A stretch of 24,876 nucleotides of DNA from the NCBI GenBank assembly GCA_002314445.1, contig DCFX01000053.1, forward strand, positions 20,001 through 44,876, written 5' to 3'. Position 1 is the first letter of the stretch. Every line of letters starts with the position of its first letter. Positions 6,078 through 13,619 of the stretch are shown here, piece after piece. Origin of the DNA: Treponema sp. UBA1793 (GTDB lineage: Bacteria; Spirochaetota; Spirochaetia; Treponematales; Treponemataceae). The notes beneath the pieces are model-generated. The model searched no databases. It was not told where the DNA came from and saw nothing but the letters and a program-made list of their open reading frames with translations. The position numbers were made by a program, and so were the translations under genes.

Positions 6078-7805
6078 ATGCTGAAACTTATGAGATATCT
6101 CAGGCATTATAAAAAAGAAGCTGTGCTTTCACCGCTTTTTAAACTGCTTGAGGCGTCGTTTGAACTGCTTGTCCCCCTTGTCATGGCGGCAATTATCGAT
6201 ACGGGTATCGGGACGGGAAACCGCGGGTATATTTACAGCAGGGGAGCACTGCTTGTCATTATGGGAATTGTCGGTCTGTGCAGTGCAGTCACTGCGCAGT
6301 ATTTTGCGTCGAAAGCAGCAGCAGGATTCGGAACTGAGCTGCGCAACGATTTGTTCCGCCACATCATGGGACTGTCACGTACGGAAACTGATTCAATAGG
6401 GCAGTCAACGCTTGTTACGAGGATGACAAACGATTCAAACCAGATACAGAACGGCGTGAATATGTTTTTCCGCCTTGTGCTCCGTTCGCCGTTTATCGTT
6501 TTCGGTGCTATGGTCATGGCGTATATGATAGACGGGCGGGAAGGGCTTCTGTTTTCAGTCGTCATTGCAGTGCTTTTCGTCATAGTGTTTTTCATCATGA
6601 GGAAAAGCGTGGCACTCTACCGCGGAGTGCAGAAAAAACTTGACGGACTGCTCAGAAGTACATCGGAGAATCTTGAGGGCGTCAGAGTAATCCGTGCATT
6701 CAGGCGGGAAAAAGCAGAAACGGCATCGTACCGGAATGCTGCGGAAGACCTTTCCGAAGAACAGATTCTTGTCGGTAAAATTTCTGCACTTATGAATCCT
6801 CTGACATACATAGTCATAAACCTTGCACTTGTTGCGGTGCTCCAAACGGGAGCCGTTCACGTAAACACGGGCAGGCTGACCCAGGGAGAGGTTGTAGCGC
6901 TTGTCAATTATATTTCCCAGATTCTGGTGGAACTCCTTAAACTTGCCTATCTCATTATCCTTTTATCAAAAGCATCAGCATGCGCAAAGCGTATCTCTGA
7001 AATATTCGCAGTTACCAATTCTATGGCCGACGGTACCGCCGACGCATCAGCTGCAGAGCCGTCAGTTGAATTCAAAGATGTAGGCTTTTCGTATCCCGGA
7101 GCGCCTGAGGAATCGTTGAGCAGCATAAGCTTCAAAGCGCAGCCCGGAGAGACTGTCGGAATTATCGGGGGAACGGGTGCCGGCAAGACGACGCTTGCAA
7201 ATCTTATTGTGCGTTTTTACGATACGGGCCGGGGAGAGATTCTTGTCGGCGGAAGGAATATCAGGGAATATACGCTTGAGTCGCTCCGTAAAACTGTCGG
7301 TATTGTGGAACAGAGCGCACGGCTTTTTTCCGGCACTGTCAGGGACAATCTGCGCTGGGGCGACCGTTCCGCAGGCGACGCCGCTCTCATGAAAGCTGCC
7401 GGTACGGCGCAGGCGTCCGAAGTGATTTCGGGAAAGGAAAATGCGCTTGATTCCGGAGTTGAACAGCTGGGGCGGAATTTTTCCGGCGGCCAGAAACAGC
7501 GGCTGTCGATTGCGCGTACGCTTGTCAGGCGGCCGCATATACTGATTCTTGACGACTCGTCGTCGGCTCTTGATTTTGCAACCGATGCAGCGCTGCGCCG
7601 TGCCATCCGGACCGATTGTGCCGGTTCCACCGTGTTTATCATATCGCAGCGGGTAACGACAATAAAAAACGCCGACCATATTATTGTTCTGGACGACGGC
7701 AAAATGGCCGGGTACGGTCCGCATGCAGAGCTTGTGAAGGACTGCCCGATTTACAGAGAAATATGCTTGTCCCAACTGTCGGAAAAGGAGGCCGCGGGTA
7801 TATGA
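6078..7805 (+). CDS. ABC exporter half-transporter with degenerate ATPase site (subunit A)
   Basis: A 575-residue type IV ABC exporter subunit: six-helix membrane domain (about 15-310) fused to a nucleotide-binding domain (about 328-575). Walker A is GGTGAGKT (364-371) and the signature FSGGQ (468-472) is canonical. However, Walker B ends LDDSS, so Asp493 replaces the catalytic Glu, and the switch position reads ISQR, with Gln524 replacing His. Known heterodimeric exporters such as TM287/288, LmrCD and BmrCD have exactly such a non-catalytic partner. The next gene overlaps by 4 bp and encodes the matching half. The substrate is unknown; multidrug, lipid or peptide export are all possible. Regulation by the divergent LysR protein is likely from the promoter layout. 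Confidence 0.92.
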   Translation: MLKLMRYLRHYKKEAVLSPLFKLLEASFELLVPLVMAAIIDTGIGTGNRGYIYSRGALLVIMGIVGLCSAVTAQYFASKAAAGFGTELRNDLFRHIMGLSRTETDSIGQSTLVTRMTNDSNQIQNGVNMFFRLVLRSPFIVFGAMVMAYMIDGREGLLFSVVIAVLFVIVFFIMRKSVALYRGVQKKLDGLLRSTSENLEGVRVIRAFRREKAETASYRNAAEDLSEEQILVGKISALMNPLTYIVINLALVAVLQTGAVHVNTGRLTQGEVVALVNYISQILVELLKLAYLIILLSKASACAKRISEIFAVTNSMADGTADASAAEPSVEFKDVGFSYPGAPEESLSSISFKAQPGETVGIIGGTGAGKTTLANLIVRFYDTGRGEILVGGRNIREYTLESLRKTVGIVEQSARLFSGTVRDNLRWGDRSAGDAALMKAAGTAQASEVISGKENALDSGVEQLGRNFSGGQKQRLSIARTLVRRPHILILDDSSSALDFATDAALRRAIRTDCAGSTVFIISQRVTTIKNADHIIVLDDGKMAGYGPHAELVKDCPIYREICLSQLSEKEAAGI

Positions 7806-9568
7806 TGAAAAATATTAAAACAAAACATTCCGCTGATAAAAAAACGCTTTCCCGGATTTTCGGCCTTATGAAGCCCTATACGCCGCTGCTCATACTGAGC
7901 CTGTTCCTTGCCGTGGTTGTCGTCGTATCAACATTATTCATTCCCGTCCTTTCCGGCCGCGCCGTTGACGATATTGTCGGAAAAGGAAGAGTCGATTTTA
8001 TCTCTCTCAGGAAGATACTGCTGCAGATGTGTGCCGTTATCGTGACGACAGCTGTCTCTCAATGGTTTATGACAGTGGTCACGAATCATGTCGCATATAA
8101 AATTGTTAAGGATATGCGCATTTCCGCTTTTGAAAAAATTCAGAGGCTGCCGCTCCGGTATATCGATTCGCACAGCAGCGGTGATATTGTAAGCAGAATT
8201 ATTACAGATGTTGATCAGTTTTCCGAAGGCCTTCTCATGGGCTTTTCCCAGCTGTTTACCGGCGTGCTTACGATTCTTATTACGCTTGTGTTTATGTTCC
8301 GCCTTAATCCGTTTATTACGCTTATTGTCATATTCCTGACACCTTTGTCTCTTCTTGTGTCTGCCTTCATTGCAAAAAAATCGTATGTCCATTTCAGGCA
8401 CCAGTCAGAGGCGCGGGGAGCCATGACATCTATCGTACAGGAAATGACGGAAGGCATGTCGTGCGTCCAGACGTTCAATATGCAGGATCCGGTCTGCAGT
8501 AAATTTAATAAAGCGGACGGAGAGCTGCAGACTGCAAGTTTTAAAGCCGTTTTCTATTCTTCCGTTGCGAATCCCGCAACCCGTTTTTTCAATGCACTTG
8601 TATATGCAGGAGTGGGAGTATTCGGTTCTGTTTCTGCACTGTCGGGAGGTATCTCCGTCGGACAGCTTGCAGCCTTTCTGGGATATGCATCGCAGTACAC
8701 AAAACCGTTCAATGATATTTCCGGCGTAGTAACCGAACTGCAGAATTCAATAGCATGCGCACAGCGTCTGTTCGACCTTATCGACGAGGAAGAAATTGTT
8801 CCCGAACATCCTGATGTAACGGATCTTTCCGGCGTACAGGGAAAGGTTTCTCTGAAAGACGTTGCATTTTCATATGTACGTTCCCGCCCTCTCATTGAGA
8901 ACCTGAACCTTGACGTACAGCCGGGGCAGCGCATCGCAATAGTCGGACCGACAGGGTGCGGCAAAACGACGCTTATTAATCTGCTCATGCGGTTTTATGA
9001 TGTAAATGAAGGCACTGTTTCCGTTGACGATCACGACATAAGGACAGTGACCAGAAGCAGTCTCCGTGCTTCCTACGGTATGGTGCTCCAGGACACATGG
9101 CTCAAATACGGAACGGTAAAAGAAAATATCGCCATGGGAAAACCTGATGCAACAGACGAAGAAATACTGTACGCCGCAAAAGAATCGTATGCGGACGGAT
9201 TTATTAAACGTCTGCCGCGCGGATATGATACGGTTATCGGAGAGGACGGAGATTCCCTTTCTGCGGGGCAGCGGCAGCTGCTGTGTATTACGCGCGTAAT
9301 GCTTGCCGTCCCCCCTATGCTCATTCTTGACGAAGCAACTTCGTCAATCGATACAAGAACCGAAATATGCATTCAGCAGGCGTTCGACAAACTTATGGAA
9401 GGGCGGACAAGTTTCGTAGTCGCGCACCGGCTGTCTACAATCAGGAATGCGGACAGAATCCTCGTTATGAAAGACGGGCATATCATAGAATCCGGCAGAC
9501 ATGAAGAACTGCTTGCATCAGGCGGATTCTATGCCGGATTATACAACAGTCAGTTTGAAACGGCGTAA
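7802..9568 (+). CDS. ABC exporter half-transporter with catalytic ATPase site (subunit B)
   Basis: 588 residues: six-helix membrane domain (about 25-320) plus nucleotide-binding domain (about 345-588). Walker A is GPTGCGKT (382-389), Walker B ends LILDEATSS with catalytic Glu511, and the switch His542 is present in VAHRLST. The signature is the altered LSAGQ (486-490). Together with subunit A this gives one complete site (this Walker A/B with A's FSGGQ) and one degenerate site (A's Walker A/B with LSAGQ). The start at 7802 overlaps the upstream stop in ATGA form and has AAGGAGG ten bases before it; a second ATG follows at 7805. Longer upstream in-frame sequence lies within subunit A in another frame and is rejected. 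Confidence 0.93.
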   Translation: MMKNIKTKHSADKKTLSRIFGLMKPYTPLLILSLFLAVVVVVSTLFIPVLSGRAVDDIVGKGRVDFISLRKILLQMCAVIVTTAVSQWFMTVVTNHVAYKIVKDMRISAFEKIQRLPLRYIDSHSSGDIVSRIITDVDQFSEGLLMGFSQLFTGVLTILITLVFMFRLNPFITLIVIFLTPLSLLVSAFIAKKSYVHFRHQSEARGAMTSIVQEMTEGMSCVQTFNMQDPVCSKFNKADGELQTASFKAVFYSSVANPATRFFNALVYAGVGVFGSVSALSGGISVGQLAAFLGYASQYTKPFNDISGVVTELQNSIACAQRLFDLIDEEEIVPEHPDVTDLSGVQGKVSLKDVAFSYVRSRPLIENLNLDVQPGQRIAIVGPTGCGKTTLINLLMRFYDVNEGTVSVDDHDIRTVTRSSLRASYGMVLQDTWLKYGTVKENIAMGKPDATDEEILYAAKESYADGFIKRLPRGYDTVIGEDGDSLSAGQRQLLCITRVMLAVPPMLILDEATSSIDTRTEICIQQAFDKLMEGRTSFVVAHRLSTIRNADRILVMKDGHIIESGRHEELLASGGFYAGLYNSQFETA

Positions 9569-9642
9569 TATAAGGCAGCCCTGCTCCCAAATTTACAATA
9601 TTTTTTGCCAATAACTGATTAACATATTTTACAACAACGGCG

Positions 9643-9684
9643 AAGACGCCGGAGAACAATGTAGTTCTCCGGCGTCTTTTTTTT
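9643..9684 (+). terminator. Strong intrinsic terminator after the exporter operon
   Basis: A perfect 15-bp stem, AAGACGCCGGAGAAC (9643-9657) with its complement (9664-9678), around a 6-nt loop. The stem is followed by further T's to 9684. It lies 74 bp after the exporter stop. It ends only 23 bp before the ribosome site of the next gene, leaving no room for an ordinary promoter in between, so it may also act as an attenuator for that gene. Confidence 0.93.
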
Positions 9685-9719
9685 CCCGTTGAAAAAAGAT
9701 GAAAGATGGAGGATTCAAG

Positions 9720-10862
9720 ATGGGATATCCCGAAGTAGACTTTTTGTATCTGAACGAAGCGGATATGCTCAGGGCGGGCGTGATGGATATGAAGTCGTGC
9801 ATCGATACGATTGAAGAGATGTTCAAGCTGATGAAAAAAGGGAATTACGTCATGGGAGGCCCGAATCATAATTCGCACGGAGTTATGATGTCGTTCCCCG
9901 AACATCCGGCTTTTCCTGAAATGCCCCATGACGGCCCCGACCGCCGTTTTATGGCAATGCCCGCATATCTCGGCGGAAAGTTCGACATGGCCGGAATGAA
10001 GTGGTACGGTTCGAATGTGGAAAATAAAAATAAAGGGCTGCCGCGTTCTATACTCATGCTTACCCTGAACGACAAAGATACCGGCGCGCCTGTAGCGTAC
10101 ATGTCGGCGAACATACTGAGCGCCATGCGGACAGGTGCCGTGCCCGGTGTAGGATTCCGGTATTTTGCAAAAAAAGATGCAAAAACCGCCGGTATAATCG
10201 GACCCGGGGTTATGAATAAAACCGCATTCATGGCGATGATAACGGAACGTCCCGGCATAGATACGGTAAAAATTAAAGGACATTCTCCGTCATCGAAATC
10301 TACCGCAGCTTTTGCAGAATGGCTCAAAAAAGAATACCCGCAGGTAACGAATTGTAAAATCGTGGACAGTGAGGAAGAAGCTGTCCGGGATGCGGACATT
10401 ATAAGCATTGCGACGTCAAGTCCGACAGGAGATCCGTCGGAATATCCGTATATAAAGGAATCGTGGATAAAGCCTGGCGCCGTTTTCAGCTGTCCCGCAG
10501 CCGCCAGATTTGATGATGACTTTATACTGCACCGCGCACGTACCGTTACAGACAACATCATGCTGTACGAAGCCTGGGAAGCGGAAATGCCGTTCCCTGC
10601 TTACAACACAATTCCGATACCTGCAGTGCACTGCATGGATCTTATAGCGGAAAAGAAGATGGCCGCCGAAAATATCGATGATCTGGGCGACATCCTTACC
10701 GGAAAAATTCCCGTCCGCAGAAACGATGATGAAATAATTATTTATTCTGTCGGCGGCATGCCCGTTGAGGACGTCGCGTGGGGAACGGCCGTATACCGGA
10801 AGGCCCTCGAACTGGGAGTCGGTACGAAACTTAATTTATGGAAACAGCCTGCTCTGGCGTGA
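9720..10862 (+). CDS. Ornithine cyclodeaminase/mu-crystallin family protein
   Basis: A 380-residue cytoplasmic protein of the ornithine cyclodeaminase/mu-crystallin superfamily, whose members use NAD(P) to act on amino acids or imines. Visible are GMKWYGSN with Lys94, the cofactor-binding RTGA (137-140, RTAA in many relatives) and a Rossmann turn GPGVMN (161-166) in place of the common G-x-G-x-Q. It is some 30-50 residues longer than classical ornithine cyclodeaminase, with an insertion around residues 45-75, so another substrate is likely. Proteins of this subgroup are sometimes labelled 'tyramine oxidase subunit B', a name I cannot verify. The start at 9720 has GGAGGA six bases upstream. 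It is first in a tight series with a P-II protein (26 bp) and an amino-acid permease. Confidence 0.85.
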   Translation: MGYPEVDFLYLNEADMLRAGVMDMKSCIDTIEEMFKLMKKGNYVMGGPNHNSHGVMMSFPEHPAFPEMPHDGPDRRFMAMPAYLGGKFDMAGMKWYGSNVENKNKGLPRSILMLTLNDKDTGAPVAYMSANILSAMRTGAVPGVGFRYFAKKDAKTAGIIGPGVMNKTAFMAMITERPGIDTVKIKGHSPSSKSTAAFAEWLKKEYPQVTNCKIVDSEEEAVRDADIISIATSSPTGDPSEYPYIKESWIKPGAVFSCPAAARFDDDFILHRARTVTDNIMLYEAWEAEMPFPAYNTIPIPAVHCMDLIAEKKMAAENIDDLGDILTGKIPVRRNDDEIIIYSVGGMPVEDVAWGTAVYRKALELGVGTKLNLWKQPALA

Positions 10863-10888
10863 TTATTAATTTATAGGAGAAACGATGT

Positions 10889-11242
10889 ATGGAAACAAAA
10901 TTATCAAAGGTTGAAATTGTAACGAGTCTTTCAAAATTTACGGAACTGAATGAAACACTGAGCAAAATCGGCGTTACGGGAATGACTGTCATGCAGGTTC
11001 TCGGCTGCGGCGTACAGAAAGGTGCGCGCGAATATGCAAAAGATGTGAATGTAAACATGGAACTTCTGCCTAAACAGCTTATCAGTATTGTTGTCGAAAC
11101 GGAGCGCGTGCCGAAAGTTATTGAGGCTGTAAAGCAGACGCTGTATACGGGACATATCGGAGACGGAAAAATTTTTGTTTCCGATATTACAAACGTGGTA
11201 CGCGTCCGCACCGGTGAAGAAGGAATTGTCGCGCTGAAATAG
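10889..11242 (+). CDS. P-II family nitrogen regulatory protein, GlnB-like with atypical T-loop
   Basis: A 117-residue P-II signal-transduction protein, which in this family forms trimers binding ATP/ADP and 2-oxoglutarate. Conserved features are VGITGM-like GVTGMTV, Gln43-Lys44-Gly45 at the T-loop base (2-oxoglutarate ligand Gln39 in E. coli GlnB), LLPK with Lys62 (Lys58 in GlnB), the nucleotide loop TGHIGDGKIFV (87-97) and the C-loop VVRVRTGEEG. The T-loop has the same length as GlnB, but the position of uridylylated Tyr51 is Val55, so GlnD-type control is unlikely. The ATG at 10889 follows AGGAG. It lies 22 bp before an APC permease, whereas P-II proteins usually accompany amtB. The family is certain; the partner is inferred from position. 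Confidence 0.95.
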   Translation: METKLSKVEIVTSLSKFTELNETLSKIGVTGMTVMQVLGCGVQKGAREYAKDVNVNMELLPKQLISIVVETERVPKVIEAVKQTLYTGHIGDGKIFVSDITNVVRVRTGEEGIVALK

Positions 11243-11264
11243 ACCCGATGGCAGGAGGTGCCGT

Positions 11265-12683
11265 ATGGATAACAAAAAACTTGGACTCGGCAGTGTCGTT
11301 TCTACAGGTGTCGGTCTTATTGTAGCGACAACATGTCTTATGTCTCTTGGCCAGGGAGCCGGAGCAGTCGGATGCGTATTCATTATTGCCATGGTGATTG
11401 CATGTGCGCTCAATATGCTTACGGCAGGTTCTCTGGCGGAACTGAACGCGCTTATGCCGAATCTGTCGGGAGGACTGGCACAGTATACGCTTGCCTGCCT
11501 GGGACCCTTTCCCTCAATCGTGTCGATGATCGGAGGCTATGTCGTATGCAACTCGCTTGCTGCAAGCGTTGAAGCTGCTATGTTCGGCAACGTGCTTCAG
11601 CAGGCACTTGCGTTACCCGTTCCGGCGACTGTTATTTCCGTGGCGGTTATCGTTCTGCTTATTGCTGCGAATCTGTTCGGTATCGATATGTTTGCAAAAG
11701 TGCAGGACGTTGTCGCATATGCACTCATCGGTTCTCTGCTCGTGCTGGGAATTGTCGGCGTAATCGGAGCCGGTTCAGGACAGCTTGTAGAACAGTCCGC
11801 AAATCTCACAACAGCGCCGAAAGATATCCTGGGGATGACGGCAGCAGCCTTCTGGCTTTTTATCGGTGTGGAATTTATTATTCCCATTGCGAAAGATGTG
11901 CGGAATGCCAGAAAGAATATACCGCTGGGTATGTTCATAAGCCTTGCCACAGTCCTTCTGATGCAGACTCTTATGGTGTTCGGTTTCCGCCGCTACGTAA
12001 AATGGAGCGACCTGGCGTCATCGCCGGTTCCGCACATGCTGTACGGAGTGAATCTGCTTGGAACTCCCGGACGTATATGGATGGCGCTTGTATCCGTGTT
12101 TGCAGCAGTGAGTACGCTTAATTCCGTCATCAGCGGTCTGGGGAAAATATGCCAGGGAATGTCGAAGCTCGGAATGCTTCCCGGAATATTTATGAAAACG
12201 AACAGATTCGGTGCGCCCGTAGCAGGTATACTGCTGATAGGCGGCGGCATACTGCTTGTCGAATCGACAGGGCTTTCAACAACGACGGAAATTTCATTCA
12301 TACTGCTTACGGGTTCGGTGTTCTGGATGGTGTCGTATATACTGGCGCATGTGAACGTACTTATTATGAGGAAGCGTCTTCCGAAAGCTCCGCGCAGTTT
12401 TAAAACACCGTTCGGCCCGGTCCTTCCGGTTATCGGTATTATAGGAACGGCATATATGATACTTAATATTTCTCCCGATCCTGCAGTACGTAATAAAATC
12501 TGGCTGCTTACGGGATGTATATTCGTCATACTCGGAGTGTATGCCTTTCTGTGGATAAAGCTAAAAATGAAAATACCGGTGTTCAAAGCAATGCCAATTG
12601 AAAAAGTTATGGCAATGGAAAACGAGCTGTACTATCCCGCTCATAAGGCTTCTGAGAGGAGCTCTGCATTTATGAAAGGATGA
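11265..12683 (+). CDS. APC-superfamily amino-acid permease
   Basis: A 472-residue membrane protein with about twelve hydrophobic segments. It opens with the APC-family pattern LGLGSVVSTGVGLIVATTCLMSLGQGAG, where the first helix is broken by glycines at the substrate site. It also has AGSLAELNALMPNLSGGLAQYT and a conserved AFWLFIGVEFIIPIAKDVRNARKNIPLGM segment typical of the family's helix 6 to loop region. AGGAGG lies six bases before the ATG. The substrate cannot be read from sequence; the enzyme encoded upstream suggests a basic or other amino acid. It is the last gene of the enzyme/P-II/permease series. Its 3' end overlaps the convergent AraC gene by 14 bp, with no clear terminator. Confidence 0.92.
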   Translation: MDNKKLGLGSVVSTGVGLIVATTCLMSLGQGAGAVGCVFIIAMVIACALNMLTAGSLAELNALMPNLSGGLAQYTLACLGPFPSIVSMIGGYVVCNSLAASVEAAMFGNVLQQALALPVPATVISVAVIVLLIAANLFGIDMFAKVQDVVAYALIGSLLVLGIVGVIGAGSGQLVEQSANLTTAPKDILGMTAAAFWLFIGVEFIIPIAKDVRNARKNIPLGMFISLATVLLMQTLMVFGFRRYVKWSDLASSPVPHMLYGVNLLGTPGRIWMALVSVFAAVSTLNSVISGLGKICQGMSKLGMLPGIFMKTNRFGAPVAGILLIGGGILLVESTGLSTTTEISFILLTGSVFWMVSYILAHVNVLIMRKRLPKAPRSFKTPFGPVLPVIGIIGTAYMILNISPDPAVRNKIWLLTGCIFVILGVYAFLWIKLKMKIPVFKAMPIEKVMAMENELYYPAHKASERSSAFMKG

Positions 12684-13479
12684 ATTTATCCGTGTAGTTA
12701 TCGCCGATGATTATGCGGCGGTAACTGCGCGGCGTCATGCCTGTAAAATATTCAAAGTCCCTGATGAACTGCGGCTGGTCGAAGTAGCCGTGCTCTGCCG
12801 CAAGTTCCGAAATTGTTATAGTATTATCGTGATCAAGATGATCAATCGTATTCTGAAATCGTACTATGCGGCAGAACGTTTTCGGCTTCAGTCCCGTAAT
12901 ATCCTTGAACACGTGATCGATATACCTTCTCCCGTATCCGGTATATTCTTCAATCGTTTCCATCCGCACGTTTCCGTACGATGAAATGATTTTATCCTTT
13001 ACGGCATTAACAAGATTGATTTTTGATTCATCTTCCGAAAAACCTTCAAGGCTTTTTTTATATAACCTGAGGAATGTATCCGCCTTTTCCTTAAACGTCC
13101 CGCACGTCATTATCTGCTCTGCCAGTGTTTTATCCATGACACAGTCTTCGAGCGCAATCTGTTTGTCAATGAAATCAGGAAAGCGTGCTCTCAGTATTGC
13201 AGGACTCACTCCCGGTATGAAGCGGATGCCGAAATAGTCATGCCCCTGTTCGTTTAGAATCGTTTTATGTTTCAGGACAGTGCCGCAGACCTGTGCAGAA
13301 ATCGTTGAACCGTCAGAGTTGAACACGATATCGATGCAGCTGTCGGGGACAGCTGTCGTCGTATTGTCCTGAGGATGGTCGCAGGTGTATCCGTAGATGT
13401 GAGCTATGCCGTCAGCTCTGATTATCCGTTTAAAATAGCGGGATGCGCATAAGGCAAAATACGGCTGTATCGGTTTCAT
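12670..13479 (-). CDS. AraC-family transcriptional regulator
   Basis: A 269-residue regulator with the DNA-binding part at the C-terminus. About residues 165-262 contain two helix-turn-helix units, the second in ISELAAEHGYFDQPQFIRDFEYFTGMTPRSYRR. The N-terminal domain contains DSCIDIVFNSDG and HDYFGIRFIPGVSPAIL, as in AraC proteins with the all-beta sensor sometimes called DUF6597, whose ligand is generally unknown. AGGAG lies upstream of the ATG at 13479. A weak TTAACA at 13523-13528 (minus strand) could be a -35 element. It lies between the permease and the glycosidase operon and could regulate either; the terminator at 13527-13571 separates it from GH43 transcription. Confidence 0.9.
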   Translation of the reverse strand: MKPIQPYFALCASRYFKRIIRADGIAHIYGYTCDHPQDNTTTAVPDSCIDIVFNSDGSTISAQVCGTVLKHKTILNEQGHDYFGIRFIPGVSPAILRARFPDFIDKQIALEDCVMDKTLAEQIMTCGTFKEKADTFLRLYKKSLEGFSEDESKINLVNAVKDKIISSYGNVRMETIEEYTGYGRRYIDHVFKDITGLKPKTFCRIVRFQNTIDHLDHDNTITISELAAEHGYFDQPQFIRDFEYFTGMTPRSYRRIIIGDNYTDKFILS

Positions 13480-13526
13480 AGTATTCTCCTTCCATGTCAG
13501 TAAGAAAGAAAAGCCGTGCTGCTGTT

Positions 13527-13571
13527 AAAATAAAAAAAGCGCAAAGGGGCTGAACCGCTCCATTGCGCTTT
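13527..13571 (-). terminator. Intrinsic terminator of the GH5-GH42-GH43 operon
   Basis: AAAGCGCAA (13536-13544) pairs with TTGCGCTTT (13563-13571). After one A-A mismatch the stem continues with five more pairs (13546-13550 with 13557-13561, one G-U) around a 6-nt loop. On the minus strand the stem is followed by TTTTATTTT. It lies 49 bp past the GH43 stop, the expected place. Confidence 0.85.
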
Positions 13572-13619
13572 ATACCTTCTATTATTAATCTATGCTGCTC
13601 AGTTTGTCAACAGGCCTTC

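Noticed and set aside
7062..7775. 237-codon minus-strand open frame within the first exporter gene
   Set aside because: Antisense to a conserved ATPase domain; rich in Arg, Cys and His as expected of shadow frames.
9483..10283. 266-codon minus-strand open frame opposite the cyclodeaminase-family gene
   Set aside because: It crosses the strong terminator and is antisense to two clear genes, with a low-quality composition and no motif.
12697..12725. Inverted repeat GTTATCGCCG/CGGCGGTAAC as terminator of the permease gene
   Set aside because: It lies inside the AraC coding sequence, has a 9-nt loop and no T-run; more likely coincidental.
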